Counted from the first letter of the stretch, positions 17,032 through 25,954 are shown. The stretch is 64,000 nt of DNA from Paenibacillus sp. PL91 (GCF_012935325.2 NZ_JABBYG020000018.1:62001-126000); one strand, 5' to 3'. A program made the numbers and translations. Notes: generated by a model not told the origin, from the letters alone.

Positions 17032-17228
17032 GGTTCGCTCCTAATATTCGTGAATTTATAATTAATTTAGAGTACCTGATCATACTGTAAATATAACTGT
17101 TCGGTTGTTTTCCTTTTTTTCAGGGGGGGATGTAGATGAGAATAATTTAACAAGATTTTCATATTCATGCTGTGCTAGAATAAGCGATCTAATCACCTAT
17201 TATTCATATACGGAGGGATTTTATCATC

Positions 17229-17867
17229 ATGTACAGATTTCTTGTTCTATTTGCTTCACTCGTTCTAGTCATCACAACCGCTTCAAATGACAAGATAGAT
17301 GCTTCCCCTGTCTTGAAAATCGGCAGTGAGGGTCAGGCCATTACGGAACTGCAATTCCGGCTTCATACCGTTGGTTATTACAATCTACCCATCGATAAAA
17401 ATTTTGGAAAGGCCACCTATAACGCAGTTCAACGCTTTCAGAAATATAACGGACTTCACAGCGACGGCATTGTAGGCCCTAGAACATGGGCAAAGCTCAA
17501 AAAATTGTCGGTGAACAAAAAAGAGCTTTCTATGCTTGCTCGCGTCATCTATGCAGAGGCGAGAGGCGAAGATTATAAAGGCCAAGTGGCGGTCGGTGCA
17601 GTTGTAATGAATCGCCTGCAATCTCCAAAGTTTCCGAATACACTGAAAGGAGTCATTATGGAGCCAAATGCTTTTTCAGCTGTAAAAGACGGACAGTACT
17701 GGCTTATCCCGAATCAAACGGCGTTCAAAGCGGCTAAAGCTGCGGTGAAAGGCGTTGACCCAACCGGCAATGCATTCTTCTACTTTAATCCAGATGTATC
17801 TAAATCGGTTTGGTTCAAGACGCGTACAGCGACCAAGAAAATCGGCAATCATCTATTTACAAAATAA
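17229..17867 (+). CDS. sleB: SleB-like spore cortex-lytic / cell-wall hydrolase
   Basis: 212 residues. Signal peptide (about 1-25), then a peptidoglycan-binding type 1 domain (about 30-95; ITELQFRLHTVGYYNLPIDK and YNGLHSDGIVGPRTWAKL), then the Hydrolase_2 (SleB/CwlJ) catalytic domain (about 100-212). Its likely catalytic Glu is in ARVIYAEARGE, followed by GQVAVGAVVMNRL. This is the standard SleB layout: a lytic transglycosylase that degrades muramic-lactam cortex during germination. No ypeB partner follows; the next gene is a short unknown. A vegetative cell-wall role remains possible. Confidence 0.88.
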   Translation: MYRFLVLFASLVLVITTASNDKIDASPVLKIGSEGQAITELQFRLHTVGYYNLPIDKNFGKATYNAVQRFQKYNGLHSDGIVGPRTWAKLKKLSVNKKELSMLARVIYAEARGEDYKGQVAVGAVVMNRLQSPKFPNTLKGVIMEPNAFSAVKDGQYWLIPNQTAFKAAKAAVKGVDPTGNAFFYFNPDVSKSVWFKTRTATKKIGNHLFTK

Positions 17868-17911
17868 TTAATGCCAAGAAAGAACATGATCCAGAACAGG
17901 AGTACGAATGC

Positions 17912-18130
17912 ATGAGTTTTGATATCAAAAACCGACATAAGGCTAGAGTTGAAGTGATTTTGGATATTATTAAAGAAATCTCTGAAAAAGAGACCATTCC
18001 GGAAGCATTCAAACATAAATTAAACGCGATGAGTTACGATGACTTGGGAACATTCGTTATGGAAATCGTTAAAACCCGATCCATTGATGAAATCCTAAAA
18101 TTAAAGGTCCAGCCAGATCCTTCAGATTAA
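17912..18130 (+). CDS. Hypothetical protein, 72 residues
   Basis: The start ATG 17912 is chosen because it follows ACAGGAGTACGAATGC; the open frame extends upstream into sleB. The product (MSFDIKNRHKARVEVILDII onward) is charged, helical and soluble. I do not recognise it. It begins 44 bp after sleB on the same strand with no terminator between, so cotranscription is likely. Confidence 0.6.
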   Translation: MSFDIKNRHKARVEVILDIIKEISEKETIPEAFKHKLNAMSYDDLGTFVMEIVKTRSIDEILKLKVQPDPSD

Positions 18131-18192
18131 ATCTCATCTGAGCGGCCTCTTTTGCAAAGCCTCGCTCCCAATAACTGCCCTTGATCGAAGAA

Positions 18193-18219
18193 AAGGCAGC
18201 CGCTATTACTGGCTGCCTT
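18193..18219 (-). terminator. Stem-loop terminator, probably bidirectional
   Basis: AAGGCAGCC / GGCTGCCTT with a 9-nt loop. The minus strand continues TTCTT. It lies between two convergent genes and is one of the GGCAGCC/GGCTGCC stem-loop series. Confidence 0.7.
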
Positions 18220-18257
18220 CTTGCAATATATAGTGTCCCCTCTAGCTTTAGATTGCT

Positions 18258-18710
18258 TTATTTGCGCAGTGTGTTCCAGATATTGTCTACGTTTTCGTCA
18301 TCCCAAATGATTACCCAATATTCTTTGATATCAGCACGCTTAAGAGCTGCTGTGCGTCGATTACCATCGCGGACCGATAGTGCGCCATTCAAATGTTGTA
18401 TGATTAAAGGTGGAGCATCCCAACCCTCGCGAAACATTCGTTCATATCGGCCAACTAAGTGCTCCCACTGTTCTACTGTAGAATAGTACTCCATATTGGG
18501 TTCGTTTTCGGGTCCGTGACAACGCACCAACCGATCAACATCGATCAGGATTGGACCGACCCAATGTCGTTTTCGTTGTTTTAGACCTTCCGAAAACGAA
18601 GGATTTTTACCAGCTGAATTCAAATAGAGGTGAACCCACTCCTCCATTTGGCCACGAGAGGCAAACTGCTTCGCTTCTATGCCTGTATATTCAAGCGCCC
18701 CGTTTTCCAT
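18258..18710 (-). CDS. ParB/sulfiredoxin-like nuclease-fold protein
   Basis: 150 residues from ATG 18710 behind GGGGGGAGCGACAAA; the longer frame from 18782 lacks a ribosome site. The C-terminal third carries the ParB N-terminal-like box (LSVRDGNRRTAALKRADIKE), the phosphate/nucleotide-binding loop of this fold. There is no helix-turn-helix, so it is not a chromosome-partition ParB. Stand-alone ParB-like proteins vary in role and no partner is visible, so the function is open. Confidence 0.7.
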   Translation of the reverse strand: MENGALEYTGIEAKQFASRGQMEEWVHLYLNSAGKNPSFSEGLKQRKRHWVGPILIDVDRLVRCHGPENEPNMEYYSTVEQWEHLVGRYERMFREGWDAPPLIIQHLNGALSVRDGNRRTAALKRADIKEYWVIIWDDENVDNIWNTLRK

Positions 18711-18824
18711 TTTGTCGCTCCCCCCAACATTGCATATCATTAAAAATATGAATGAACTTAAATGAACATCAACTCTATTCAAATTCCAGCTGGGATAACC
18801 GTCAAAGATCTACCGCCTTACCTT

Positions 18825-19643
18825 TCAACCGCAATCCGTTACATAAGAACGGTTATAGGAGATGATGTGATCTATCGCTTCCGATACAGCATTTACTACA
18901 GTGCTTGCTTGGTTTCTTATATCAATATGGCTGCCGCTCATGGCATAACTATGTTCCGTTATGGCAAACATGGATAAATCATTAAACGAATCCCCTATGC
19001 ATGCGACCTCGTTTGGATGGAGCCCCAACTTTTTGATCAACAGTGATAATGCTGTTCCTTTTGATACATTTAATGGCATAACATCAAGGCAATCCTTGTC
19101 GGAAATAAACATTTCTATTTCACCTTCAAACTGATTATGCAATTCAGCCTTCAATTGAAGCAATTTTTCCAGTTCACCAAAGTAGGAAATTTTACAACAC
19201 CTTATTTCATCCTCTTTTAATGCTGCTTCCAGATCCCAACGCGCGGTACAAGCTGTTAATATACGAGCTTCATACGGATGCGATTTGTCATTACGTTCCT
19301 TTAAATAAAATGAATCATCTGTACAATGAACAAAATTTACAAAATGGTCGAAGCAGCGGGTTGTTTGAAGAATTCGAGAAGATACATCTGGCTCAAAAAC
19401 AGAGGATGCCAAAAATTCTAGATTCTTTAGGCGAACAGTAGCCCCGTTCTGGCCTATTGCATGATAACCATTATTGAGCTCGTTCATGACGATCTTGATT
19501 TCAGAGTACATCCTTCCTGATGCAATGCACAATTCAAATCCTTCCTTATGAGCCCATTTTATTGCTTCAAGGTCTCTATTATTCATTCGGCGCGTATGGT
19601 CTATCAAAGTACCATCTAAATCACTAACAATCAGTTTAATCAT
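18825..19643 (-). CDS. Cof-type HAD family phosphatase
   Basis: 272 residues from ATG 19643 behind GGAGGAAGATCGTC. Motif I is DLDGTLID with nucleophile and acid Asp, and motif IV is GDSFNDLSMF near residue 215. The large cap between them is the C2b type of Cof/YbjI hydrolases, which dephosphorylate sugar phosphates and other metabolites. Its start overlaps the 3' end of the DeoR-family gene by 8 bp, so the two are translationally coupled. A sugar-phosphate substrate is plausible (inference). Confidence 0.93.
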   Translation of the reverse strand: MIKLIVSDLDGTLIDHTRRMNNRDLEAIKWAHKEGFELCIASGRMYSEIKIVMNELNNGYHAIGQNGATVRLKNLEFLASSVFEPDVSSRILQTTRCFDHFVNFVHCTDDSFYLKERNDKSHPYEARILTACTARWDLEAALKEDEIRCCKISYFGELEKLLQLKAELHNQFEGEIEMFISDKDCLDVMPLNVSKGTALSLLIKKLGLHPNEVACIGDSFNDLSMFAITEHSYAMSGSHIDIRNQASTVVNAVSEAIDHIISYNRSYVTDCG

Positions 19644-20412
19644 GACGATCTTCCTCCGATACAACTAATAGTTCTACTTGATGCTCTTTAAGATTGTCCA
19701 TCATTTCTTGATTCGGCTTCTGGTTGGTGATCAACAAATCAATGGATTCTAAACCTGCTATTTTATAAAACATCTGATTTCCGAATTTAGTATGGTCCGC
19801 CAATACAATGACTTGATTTGCCCGATTAATCATTTCTCGCTTAACAACTCCATCCTCCTCATAGGGATAAGATAAGCCATTGGCCGTAATTCCACATGCA
19901 CCAAGAAATAATTTATCCACCTGATAATCGGCTAACATATTTAGCGTTGATTGCCCGAATAGAAACCGATGCCGAGCGTTTAACTCTCCACCTAATAAAT
20001 AAGTTCTTACCGTATTTTTTCTGGAGAGTACATCTGCGATATCAATCGAATTAGTTACGACAACGTTATTCTCCGAAGATAAATTTTCCGCGGCAAATTG
20101 AACTGTGGTTGAAGCATCCATCATAATAAAATCTCCGTTGTTAACAAGTGAAGCTGCAAAATGTCCAATCTCACGTTTCTCACCGGATTCTCTCACGAGT
20201 CGCTCTTTATACTCGTATATTTCTTTTGGTTTTATCGGTAAAACCGCGCCACCGTGTGTACGGACGATCAGGCCAAGCGCTTCCATCTTCAATAAATCCC
20301 GACGGGCAGTATCGCGCGATACATCATACTGTTGACAAATATCTTTAATATCGACACGTTGGTATTGCTTCAAATGCTCCATAATCGCGTTTATCCGCTC
20401 TTCTTGAAACAT
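19636..20412 (-). CDS. DeoR/GlpR-family transcriptional repressor
   Basis: 258 residues. The N-terminal DeoR helix-turn-helix is IKDICQQYDVSRDTARRDLL (about 22-41), followed by the RTHGGAV wing. The C-terminal DeoRC sensor domain contains MDASTTVQFAAENL and LGACGITANGLSYP, which bind phosphorylated sugars in this family. It is first in a two-gene operon with the HAD phosphatase, so the pair probably responds to and removes a sugar phosphate. ATG 20412 follows AAGGGGACATTAGC. Confidence 0.93.
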   Translation of the reverse strand: MFQEERINAIMEHLKQYQRVDIKDICQQYDVSRDTARRDLLKMEALGLIVRTHGGAVLPIKPKEIYEYKERLVRESGEKREIGHFAASLVNNGDFIMMDASTTVQFAAENLSSENNVVVTNSIDIADVLSRKNTVRTYLLGGELNARHRFLFGQSTLNMLADYQVDKLFLGACGITANGLSYPYEEDGVVKREMINRANQVIVLADHTKFGNQMFYKIAGLESIDLLITNQKPNQEMMDNLKEHQVELLVVSEEDRHD

Positions 20413-20574
20413 GCTAATGTCCCCTTATTCATGATGATAATGGTAAAATATCTAAGTAGTATATAAGGCATTATACTTCATTCTTATAAGTAAATACAAT
20501 CATTTATCGTCTTTTATGCAACATTGTGTAATTTCACTTATCCATTTGTATAATGTTCATGTATCAGCAGAGAA

Positions 20575-20618
20575 GAACAAGAGCCTGAAATCACGGGGGT
20601 GATTTCAGGCTCTTGTTC
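20575..20618. repeat. Perfect 20-bp inverted repeat (44-bp palindrome)
   Basis: Arms GAACAAGAGCCTGAAATCAC and its exact complement are separated by GGGG. There is no T-run on either side, so it is not a standard terminator. The right arm abuts the point where the truncated Nudix gene becomes readable. Confidence 0.9.
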
Positions 20619-21001
20619 AACCTGTTAATAAGACTGGATACAATAAATCCGACATATTATTAATAAAAGGTCCTAGTCGGGGCTGGGAAATGCCGGGGGG
20701 AGTAGTTGAAGAAGGTGAATCGTTGAAGGATGCAGCGGTTAGGGAAACAAAGGAAGAGAGCGGTATCGATATAGAAGTGACAACATTTTGTGGTATTTTT
20801 CAAAATGTAGGGGAGTGTATTTGTAACACTTTATTTTTAGCCAGACCAATCGGAGGCGAATTAACAACGTTCCCTGAGTTTTTAGAAGTAGGATTTTTTC
20901 CGATCGAGAAAGCATTAGAGATGGTGACCTGGAGAAATTTCAGGCAGAGAATAGAGTTTTGTTTAAATAAAGAACATCATCCCTTTTATGTTGAATTTTG
21001 A
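20603..21001 (+). pseudogene. Nudix hydrolase, 5'-truncated
   Basis: The frame is closed by TGA at 20600-20602 and then reads NKTGYNKSDILLIKG, GWEMPGGVVEEGESL and a full Nudix box (GGVVEEGESLKDAAVRETKEES) through YVEF. The first strand and start codon of the domain are replaced by the palindrome. No ATG, GTG or TTG precedes the core in frame except ATG 20690 inside the Nudix box. Nudix proteins hydrolyse nucleoside diphosphate derivatives. This copy is probably inactive. Confidence 0.65.
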
Positions 21002-21025
21002 CTTCCATTTTAAAATCCCGCATAT

Positions 21026-21061
21026 AAAAAGCAATCGAACTGGAATTTCGATTGCTTTTTT
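21026..21061. terminator. Bidirectional rho-independent terminator
   Basis: AAAAAGCAATCGA / TCGATTGCTTTTT with a 9-nt loop, between the Nudix remnant (plus) and mqo (minus). T-runs occur on both strands. Confidence 0.85.
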
Positions 21062-21109
21062 CGTACATGCTTATTCAATTATAAGTGCAAATATCAAACA
21101 TCCAAACGA

Positions 21110-22609
21110 TTAACTATAAACTAGCTCTTTTTCGCTTAGTCCAAGCGTCGCTGCTGTTGAAGCATGAATTTCGTGCAGAAGCTCTGTATTTTCCATTAGT
21201 GATACGCCATAAGAAGGAATCATTTCTTTAATTTTCGGTTCCCACTCTTTCATATGTTGCGGGAAGCATTTTTTAAATACCTCAAGCATAACGTGAACAG
21301 CGGTAGAAGCACCAGGAGAAGCACCTAGTAATGCCGCAATCGAGCCATCAGCGGCACTAATGACTTCTGTACCAAATTGAAGTGTACCTTTGCCACCAGC
21401 CTCAGTATCTTTTATAACTTGCACACGTTGGCCCGCTACTACTAAATCCCAATCCTCGCTTTTGGCGCTCGGGATAAACTCTCGCAACTCTTCCATTCGC
21501 TTTTCCTTAGATAACATAACTTGCTCGATCAGGTATTTTGTCAGTGACATGTTTTTTGCACCTGCGGACAACATAGTTACGAGATTATCCGGTTTTACGG
21601 AAGTTACCAAATCAAACATTGAACCGGTTTTTAAAAACTTTGGCGAGAAGCCGGCAAACGGTCCGAATAGCAACGATTTTTTGTTGTCGATAAATCTAGT
21701 GTCAAGATGTGGAACAGACATTGGAGGAGCGCCAACCTTAGCTTTGCCGTATACTTTTGCATGATGCTGCGCTGCTACTTCCGGATTATTACACACCATA
21801 AATATTCCACTTACCGGAAAACCTCCAATATGTTTCCCTTCAGGAATACCGGATTTTTGCAGTAAATGCAGGCTTCCTCCTCCGCCTCCAATAAAGACGA
21901 ATTTTGCATTATGGCGTTCAACGCTACCGCTGTCGTTTCTTACTTTCAATTCCCACGAGCCGTCGCTAGTTCGTTTAATGTTATCAACGCTATGTTTATA
22001 TTTAATATCGACGTTTTTACTTTTTAAGTGGTCAAATAAAATGCGCGTCAAAGCACCAAAGTTCACATCAGTGCCAGTGTCGATTTTAGTTGCAGCTATA
22101 GGTTCATTCGATGGACGACTTTGTAAAATAAGCGGAATCCATTCCATCAGTTTTTCAGGGTTATCGGAAAATTCCATCCCTTGAAACAGAGGATTATTGG
22201 ACATCGCTTCAAAACGTTTCTTTAAAAACGATACATTTTGTTCCCCTTGTACCATACTCATATGAGGCAACGGCATAATAAAGTCCTGCGGATTACGTAT
22301 CAGCTTGCTGTTTACAAGATAAGACCAAAACTGCATGGATAGCTGAAACTGTTCATTAATTTGGATTGCTTTGCTAATATCTATAGATCCATCTGGTTTT
22401 TCGACAGTGTAGTTAAGTTCGCACAGTGCGGCATGCCCTGTTCCAGCATTATTCCATTCGTTAGAGCTTTCCTCTCCAGCATTTTCTAGCTTTTCAAACA
22501 CTGTAATTTCCCATTCCGGTACTAATTCTTTCAGAAGTGTCCCTAAAGTCGCACTCATGATTCCGGCACCAATTAAGATGACGTCTGTTTTAGTTTCTCT
22601 GCTACTCAT
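21110..22609 (-). CDS. mqo: Malate:quinone oxidoreductase
   Basis: 499 residues, the normal length, from ATG 22609 behind AAGGATGGTAAAA; the open frame extends upstream without a ribosome site. The FAD-binding motif DVILIGAGIMSATLGTLLKE is at about residues 9-28, and GGGGGSLHLLQKSGIPEGKH and ALLGASPGASTAVHVMLEVF are Mqo family blocks. The enzyme oxidises malate to oxaloacetate at the membrane face and passes electrons to quinone, bypassing malate dehydrogenase. It is monocistronic. The 5' leader can fold into a branched structure. Confidence 0.96.
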   Translation of the reverse strand: MSSRETKTDVILIGAGIMSATLGTLLKELVPEWEITVFEKLENAGEESSNEWNNAGTGHAALCELNYTVEKPDGSIDISKAIQINEQFQLSMQFWSYLVNSKLIRNPQDFIMPLPHMSMVQGEQNVSFLKKRFEAMSNNPLFQGMEFSDNPEKLMEWIPLILQSRPSNEPIAATKIDTGTDVNFGALTRILFDHLKSKNVDIKYKHSVDNIKRTSDGSWELKVRNDSGSVERHNAKFVFIGGGGGSLHLLQKSGIPEGKHIGGFPVSGIFMVCNNPEVAAQHHAKVYGKAKVGAPPMSVPHLDTRFIDNKKSLLFGPFAGFSPKFLKTGSMFDLVTSVKPDNLVTMLSAGAKNMSLTKYLIEQVMLSKEKRMEELREFIPSAKSEDWDLVVAGQRVQVIKDTEAGGKGTLQFGTEVISAADGSIAALLGASPGASTAVHVMLEVFKKCFPQHMKEWEPKIKEMIPSYGVSLMENTELLHEIHASTAATLGLSEKELVYS

Positions 22610-22637
22610 TTTTACCATCCTTATACCCAAAAATTTG

Positions 22638-22711
22638 CAGAAAGGAGGCAAGGTGCACCTGCTTCGGCATCTCAACAAGCCAAGGCGCGACCTAGTCACA
22701 CACCTTTTCTG
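22638..22711 (-). promoter_or_regulatory. Possible structured 5' leader of mqo
   Basis: In the mqo leader CAGAAA (22711-22706) can pair with TTTCTG (22643-22638), and AGGTG (22705-22701) with CACCT (22655-22651), closing a branched loop that contains GGTCGCGCC and the GGC...GCC segment. I do not recognise a named riboswitch. Structure is by eye only. Confidence 0.3.
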
Positions 22712-22799
22712 TTTCAATAATAACGTGTATACAATTGTTTATAGATTAATATATCTACTATTATCTTATAATTATAAGCTATTTAAAAGCTGGTGAAAA

Positions 22800-22816
22800 G
22801 TGAACAGTCTGTTCAC
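22800..22816. promoter_or_regulatory. Palindromic operator-like site
   Basis: GTGAACAGTCTGTTCAC is a perfect 7-bp inverted repeat around GTC, the size and form of TetR-type operators. It lies about 28 bp after a TATAAT (22767-22772) reading rightward. The cognate protein is not evident. Confidence 0.4.
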
Positions 22817-22896
22817 AAAACTCTCGGAACAATCAAAAACGCAATTAAAAACAAAGTACAGTCTAACCAAAAAGTATACATCATTTATAAAGATAA

Positions 22897-22929
22897 AACC
22901 ACTCCTGATCATGGAGTGGTTTCTTTTTT
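22897..22929 (+). terminator. Rho-independent terminator with no obvious gene
   Basis: AACCACTCC / GGAGTGGTT with loop TGATCAT, then TTCTTTTTT. No convincing protein-coding gene precedes it on the plus strand; a short RNA from about 22780 is possible. Confidence 0.75.
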
Positions 22930-22987
22930 GATTTTTGAAACGTTTTTTTTCATTACATTTAAGAATGTTGGGCATACTAAAATAACA

Positions 22988-23022
22988 CAAAAAAAGCCAA
23001 CCCATTATGGAGGACTGGCTTT
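22988..23022 (-). terminator. Terminator of the VOC gene
   Basis: AAAGCCA / TGGCTTT stem with a run of seven T on the minus strand, about 65 bp past the stop codon at 23086. Confidence 0.6.
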
Positions 23023-23085
23023 ACTATTTTTTCTAGGTAAAAATCGCAGCTCGCCCGGAGCGTCATCCATTTTTTTCGCCATACT

Positions 23086-23514
23086 TCAAATTCTGGAGTT
23101 CAATACCTCCAAATAGTGCTGATTGTACATAATACCCAGCACATTGCCAAATGGATCCGTGACAGAAGCTGTAATGAAACCCTCCCCACGGCGTTGGATC
23201 GGTTCGTATTCTTCCGCTCCCATGGACTTCAAATGGTTAAGAGTGGCTTCTATATCATCAACATGCCAGTACATGACGGCACCACCAGGGCCAGCTGTAT
23301 CACGGGCAGGAGCGAAACGGCGATTGATCAGACCAAGTTCGTGCTGGTAGTCACCAAGGCGAAACTCGACATAGGCTAGTTGACCATCTGGTCCTGAGCG
23401 TTCGAAGTAAGGCGCAATGCCCAGCAACTCCGAATACCACGCCTTTGCTGCCTCCATATCATCCGCCCAGTAACTGATGGTCGCAAATCCTCGTAAAGTT
23501 TGTTTTATACTCAT
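23086..23514 (-). CDS. VOC (glyoxalase/bleomycin-resistance) family protein
   Basis: 142 residues from ATG 23514 behind GAGGAGGAGATTAAGT; an in-frame TTG at 23532 overlaps that ribosome site. Two beta-alpha-beta-beta-beta units are visible: FATISYWADDMEAAKAWYSE with LAYVEFRLGDYQHELGL, and AVMYWHVDDIEATLNHLKSM with ASVTDPFGNVLGIMYN. Candidate metal ligands are His/Glu residues in these strands. The family covers glyoxalase, dioxygenase and resistance proteins, and the substrate is not identifiable. Confidence 0.92.
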   Translation of the reverse strand: MSIKQTLRGFATISYWADDMEAAKAWYSELLGIAPYFERSGPDGQLAYVEFRLGDYQHELGLINRRFAPARDTAGPGGAVMYWHVDDIEATLNHLKSMGAEEYEPIQRRGEGFITASVTDPFGNVLGIMYNQHYLEVLNSRI

Positions 23515-23589
23515 ACTTAATCTCCTCCTCAAATAATAATTATCGGTTTACAATTGCTATTATAAGCATCCAATACTGACAAAGGTATG

Positions 23590-24126
23590 TCAGTGTTTCT
23601 GCTTTACTTCCAACCTAGTTAATATGTTTACCGTTTTTTCGAGGATAGTCTTATCTCGTAAAATCATAAATCTATCAGAATAATCATCACATATTATAGA
23701 GGAATCATTCATCACTTCTATTGCTTTATTTAATGTCATCCATTTAACCACCATACCTAATTGCTTTTCGCTTTCACTAAGCATCATATTCTGGCGTTTC
23801 CCTGCTTTTGCTATGTAACAGTAAGAGAGCTGCATAAAATCATTTCTTTTCTTATGCTCCTCGATATACCCCAATTTATGAATAATATCAGCTTCATATC
23901 CTGTTTCTTCCTGGATTTCACGTAAAAATGCATCCTCAGAATCTTCGTTCTCATCTACCCCTCCGCCGGGTAACTTGTAAAGGTTCGTTTTTGACATATA
24001 CATCATGGCAACATTACATCCATCATCAACTAAAACGCCTCTTGCTCCATAGCGAGATATGGTGTCTAGGACTTCAGGGGCATCGCCTACAATATCATAA
24101 TCCGTTATTTTTTTGATCAATTGCAC
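23590..24126 (-). CDS. Nudix hydrolase
   Basis: 178 residues starting at GTG 24126 behind AGGTGATGTT. The Nudix box GGGVDENEDSEDAFLREIQEETGYE (about residues 53-77) has the conserved REIQEETG core of the metal-binding helix and follows LYKLPG. The protein probably hydrolyses a nucleoside diphosphate-linked substrate; subfamily and substrate are unclear. It stands alone between the VOC and cotD genes, all on the minus strand. Confidence 0.92.
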   Translation of the reverse strand: MQLIKKITDYDIVGDAPEVLDTISRYGARGVLVDDGCNVAMMYMSKTNLYKLPGGGVDENEDSEDAFLREIQEETGYEADIIHKLGYIEEHKKRNDFMQLSYCYIAKAGKRQNMMLSESEKQLGMVVKWMTLNKAIEVMNDSSIICDDYSDRFMILRDKTILEKTVNILTRLEVKQKH

Positions 24127-24319
24127 AACATCACCTAGCCTTTCTAAAAAGAGAGGATCCCCTGCCGAATTGTCCGTTCTTGTTCGTTAGCGTAATTACG
24201 TTTAATCTTCATTTTATATTCATAATCCTCTTATGTAGAATTGTAAACTTATGACCCGTATGATGGCTGCTTCATTCGCGAAGTGTCCGTTCTTACGGGT
24301 CATTGTTTTATTTAAACGA

Positions 24320-24610
24320 CTATTTTTTCGAACGTTTTTTGGAGGATACTTTAACATGATTCCCGCGTTTTACGCCCGAAACCATCACATTTTTCTCCGT
24401 ATACGTGTAATGGTGCTTATAGACAGGACAACAATGATGCTGCTTAATTGTTTCAATATTTTGAACGACATTCACAAGCTGCGGATGGTAGTAATTCTCA
24501 TATTGTGTAATTGGAGGATCATAGATCGTTTGCGTTGGGCAATCGGGACAAAATTCAGCTTCACTCATGCCGGCTACATTGCCCATGTTATAGTCATAAT
24601 TTCGATTCAA
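24320..24610 (-). CDS. cotD: CotD-like spore coat protein
   Basis: 96 residues from TTG 24610 behind GGAAGGGGATAATTAC. The region YHPQLVNVVQNIETIKQHHCCPVYKHHYTYTEKN matches the CotD core, which is rich in His, Tyr and Cys, and the tail is Lys/Arg-rich. An N-terminal CPDC motif adds two more cysteines. CotD is an inner-coat component made in the mother cell. Sigma-K/GerE control is expected from the family; I see no clear matching promoter. Confidence 0.85.
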   Translation of the reverse strand: MNRNYDYNMGNVAGMSEAEFCPDCPTQTIYDPPITQYENYYHPQLVNVVQNIETIKQHHCCPVYKHHYTYTEKNVMVSGVKRGNHVKVSSKKRSKK

Positions 24611-24848
24611 AGTAATTATCCCCTTCCTGTTTTGGAATACACCTTATTGTATTCACAGAAAGGCAAGTCGACCTGTACGCTTGACCCGTAAGGCTATGGC
24701 CTCCAATATTCATGCGTTATGGAGGGCGAGAGAATTACCACGTACAGATTATACCGTGTTCAGTCTAAAAAACAGATCTATCAGTCGGCGGATACCAGTT
24801 CATATGTATATCGTCATTTGATTGCAGGCGTCCGTCTTCTTCAATCCA

Positions 24849-25289
24849 TTATTCATTTATATTTTTTGCAAGGAAGGCGAGTCTACTCACTTCGAAAAAG
24901 CCGTTTTTCTTGTAAAACTTTTCTGCTGGAACATCTCTGTCTGTTAGCAAGGTTATCGCTTTTATGCCTCTTACAAGTAGCTCTCTTTCTAGACTTTCAA
25001 ACAGCTTCGAACCAATACCTTGTCCTTGAAATTTAGGATGAACACACATTTCATTTACAAAGAACTCATCATTTTCCCACCATTTCTTGCGATGTCCACA
25101 AATAAAACCAACAATTTCTTCATCAAGAATCGCGATCAACCCCATAAACCCTGGCGTGTTTACAAAATCCAATAAATATTCTCTTGCCTTATGATCCAGC
25201 CATCGATCATTCCAAGGTTCTCCATTAAAAACTTCGCAAAATAAAATTGTGCATTTGTCCAGATCTTTAATATCGAATGATCTAATCAC
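24849..25289 (-). CDS. GNAT family N-acetyltransferase
   Basis: 146 residues from GTG 25289. The acetyl-CoA-binding motif A is VHPKFQGQGIGSKLFESLER (about residues 89-108), preceded by IVGFICGHRKKWWENDEFFV and followed by AITLLTDRDVPAEKFYKKNG. This is a complete small GNAT domain. The substrate is unknown. It is monocistronic, 239 bp upstream of cotD on the same strand. Confidence 0.93.
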   Translation of the reverse strand: MIRSFDIKDLDKCTILFCEVFNGEPWNDRWLDHKAREYLLDFVNTPGFMGLIAILDEEIVGFICGHRKKWWENDEFFVNEMCVHPKFQGQGIGSKLFESLERELLVRGIKAITLLTDRDVPAEKFYKKNGFFEVSRLAFLAKNINE

Positions 25290-25405
25290 TTAAATACTTC
25301 CCATCGTTTTGGTCTATTCTGCATTTCCTACTTCATTAAAATTCCACAAAACATACTATTCTAGAGATCATTGGATTATCCTGCCTGCTCGAATGGTGAA
25401 TCCTA

Positions 25406-25954
25406 TCATATTCGATACCCAAGGAACTCGGCTAACCGTGCCAAACCACCCAAGAATACCGTTTGCACGATTCGCGGCGGGCCTACAATGTAACCATCGA
25501 TGCATTTCCAGGCGACTCCAAGCCATAAGGGGTTTAACGGAACCCCCTTCTTGTTCAACTTCCCTTCACATTCTAATTTGTGAATGAATTCAAACATCTT
25601 CCAATGTTGTCCCGGGGGACGAACTTCGTGCAGAGCAATTAGCCGATTGTCACTAACATTCCAGAACTGGTGAGTCTCATTGGGATGAATAGTGATACAA
25701 CCTCCTTGTTCCACAATCGTTTCCCTGCCGTCAATCACAAATCGCATTCGTCCCTCCTTCACCGTGAATTTTTCTTGAAGAACGGGATGCCAATGCGGAC
25801 CGTTCATCGCACCTTGCTGAATAATCACGTGCTCAACTAACAGGTATTGTCCGTGGTCGTCTGTACCGCTGTCGATTAATGTTACGGTTCGACCATCAAG
25901 ATGAATGAGGGACTGCTTTCTCATATTCATCAACGCTGCACTTCCATTCGCCAT
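25406..25954 (-). CDS. Cupin domain protein
   Basis: 182 residues; an alternative ATG at 25930 has the better ribosome site (GGAAG) and may be the true start. The cupin motif 1 is GPHWHPVLQEKFTVKEGRMRF (His, His, Glu ligands), and motif 2 is GGCITIHPNETHQFWNVSD. The last about 60 residues (LNPLWLGVAWKCIDGYIVGP, then FLGGLARLAEFLGY) are hydrophobic and resemble the tail of small cupins linked to aromatic or polyketide metabolism. Metal-dependent sugar or small-molecule chemistry is likely but unassigned. Confidence 0.88.
   Translation of the reverse strand: MANGSAALMNMRKQSLIHLDGRTVTLIDSGTDDHGQYLLVEHVIIQQGAMNGPHWHPVLQEKFTVKEGRMRFVIDGRETIVEQGGCITIHPNETHQFWNVSDNRLIALHEVRPPGQHWKMFEFIHKLECEGKLNKKGVPLNPLWLGVAWKCIDGYIVGPPRIVQTVFLGGLARLAEFLGYRI

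Noticed and set aside
20575..20618. Palindrome considered as a rho-independent terminator
   Set aside because: No T-run on either strand; listed as a repeat instead.
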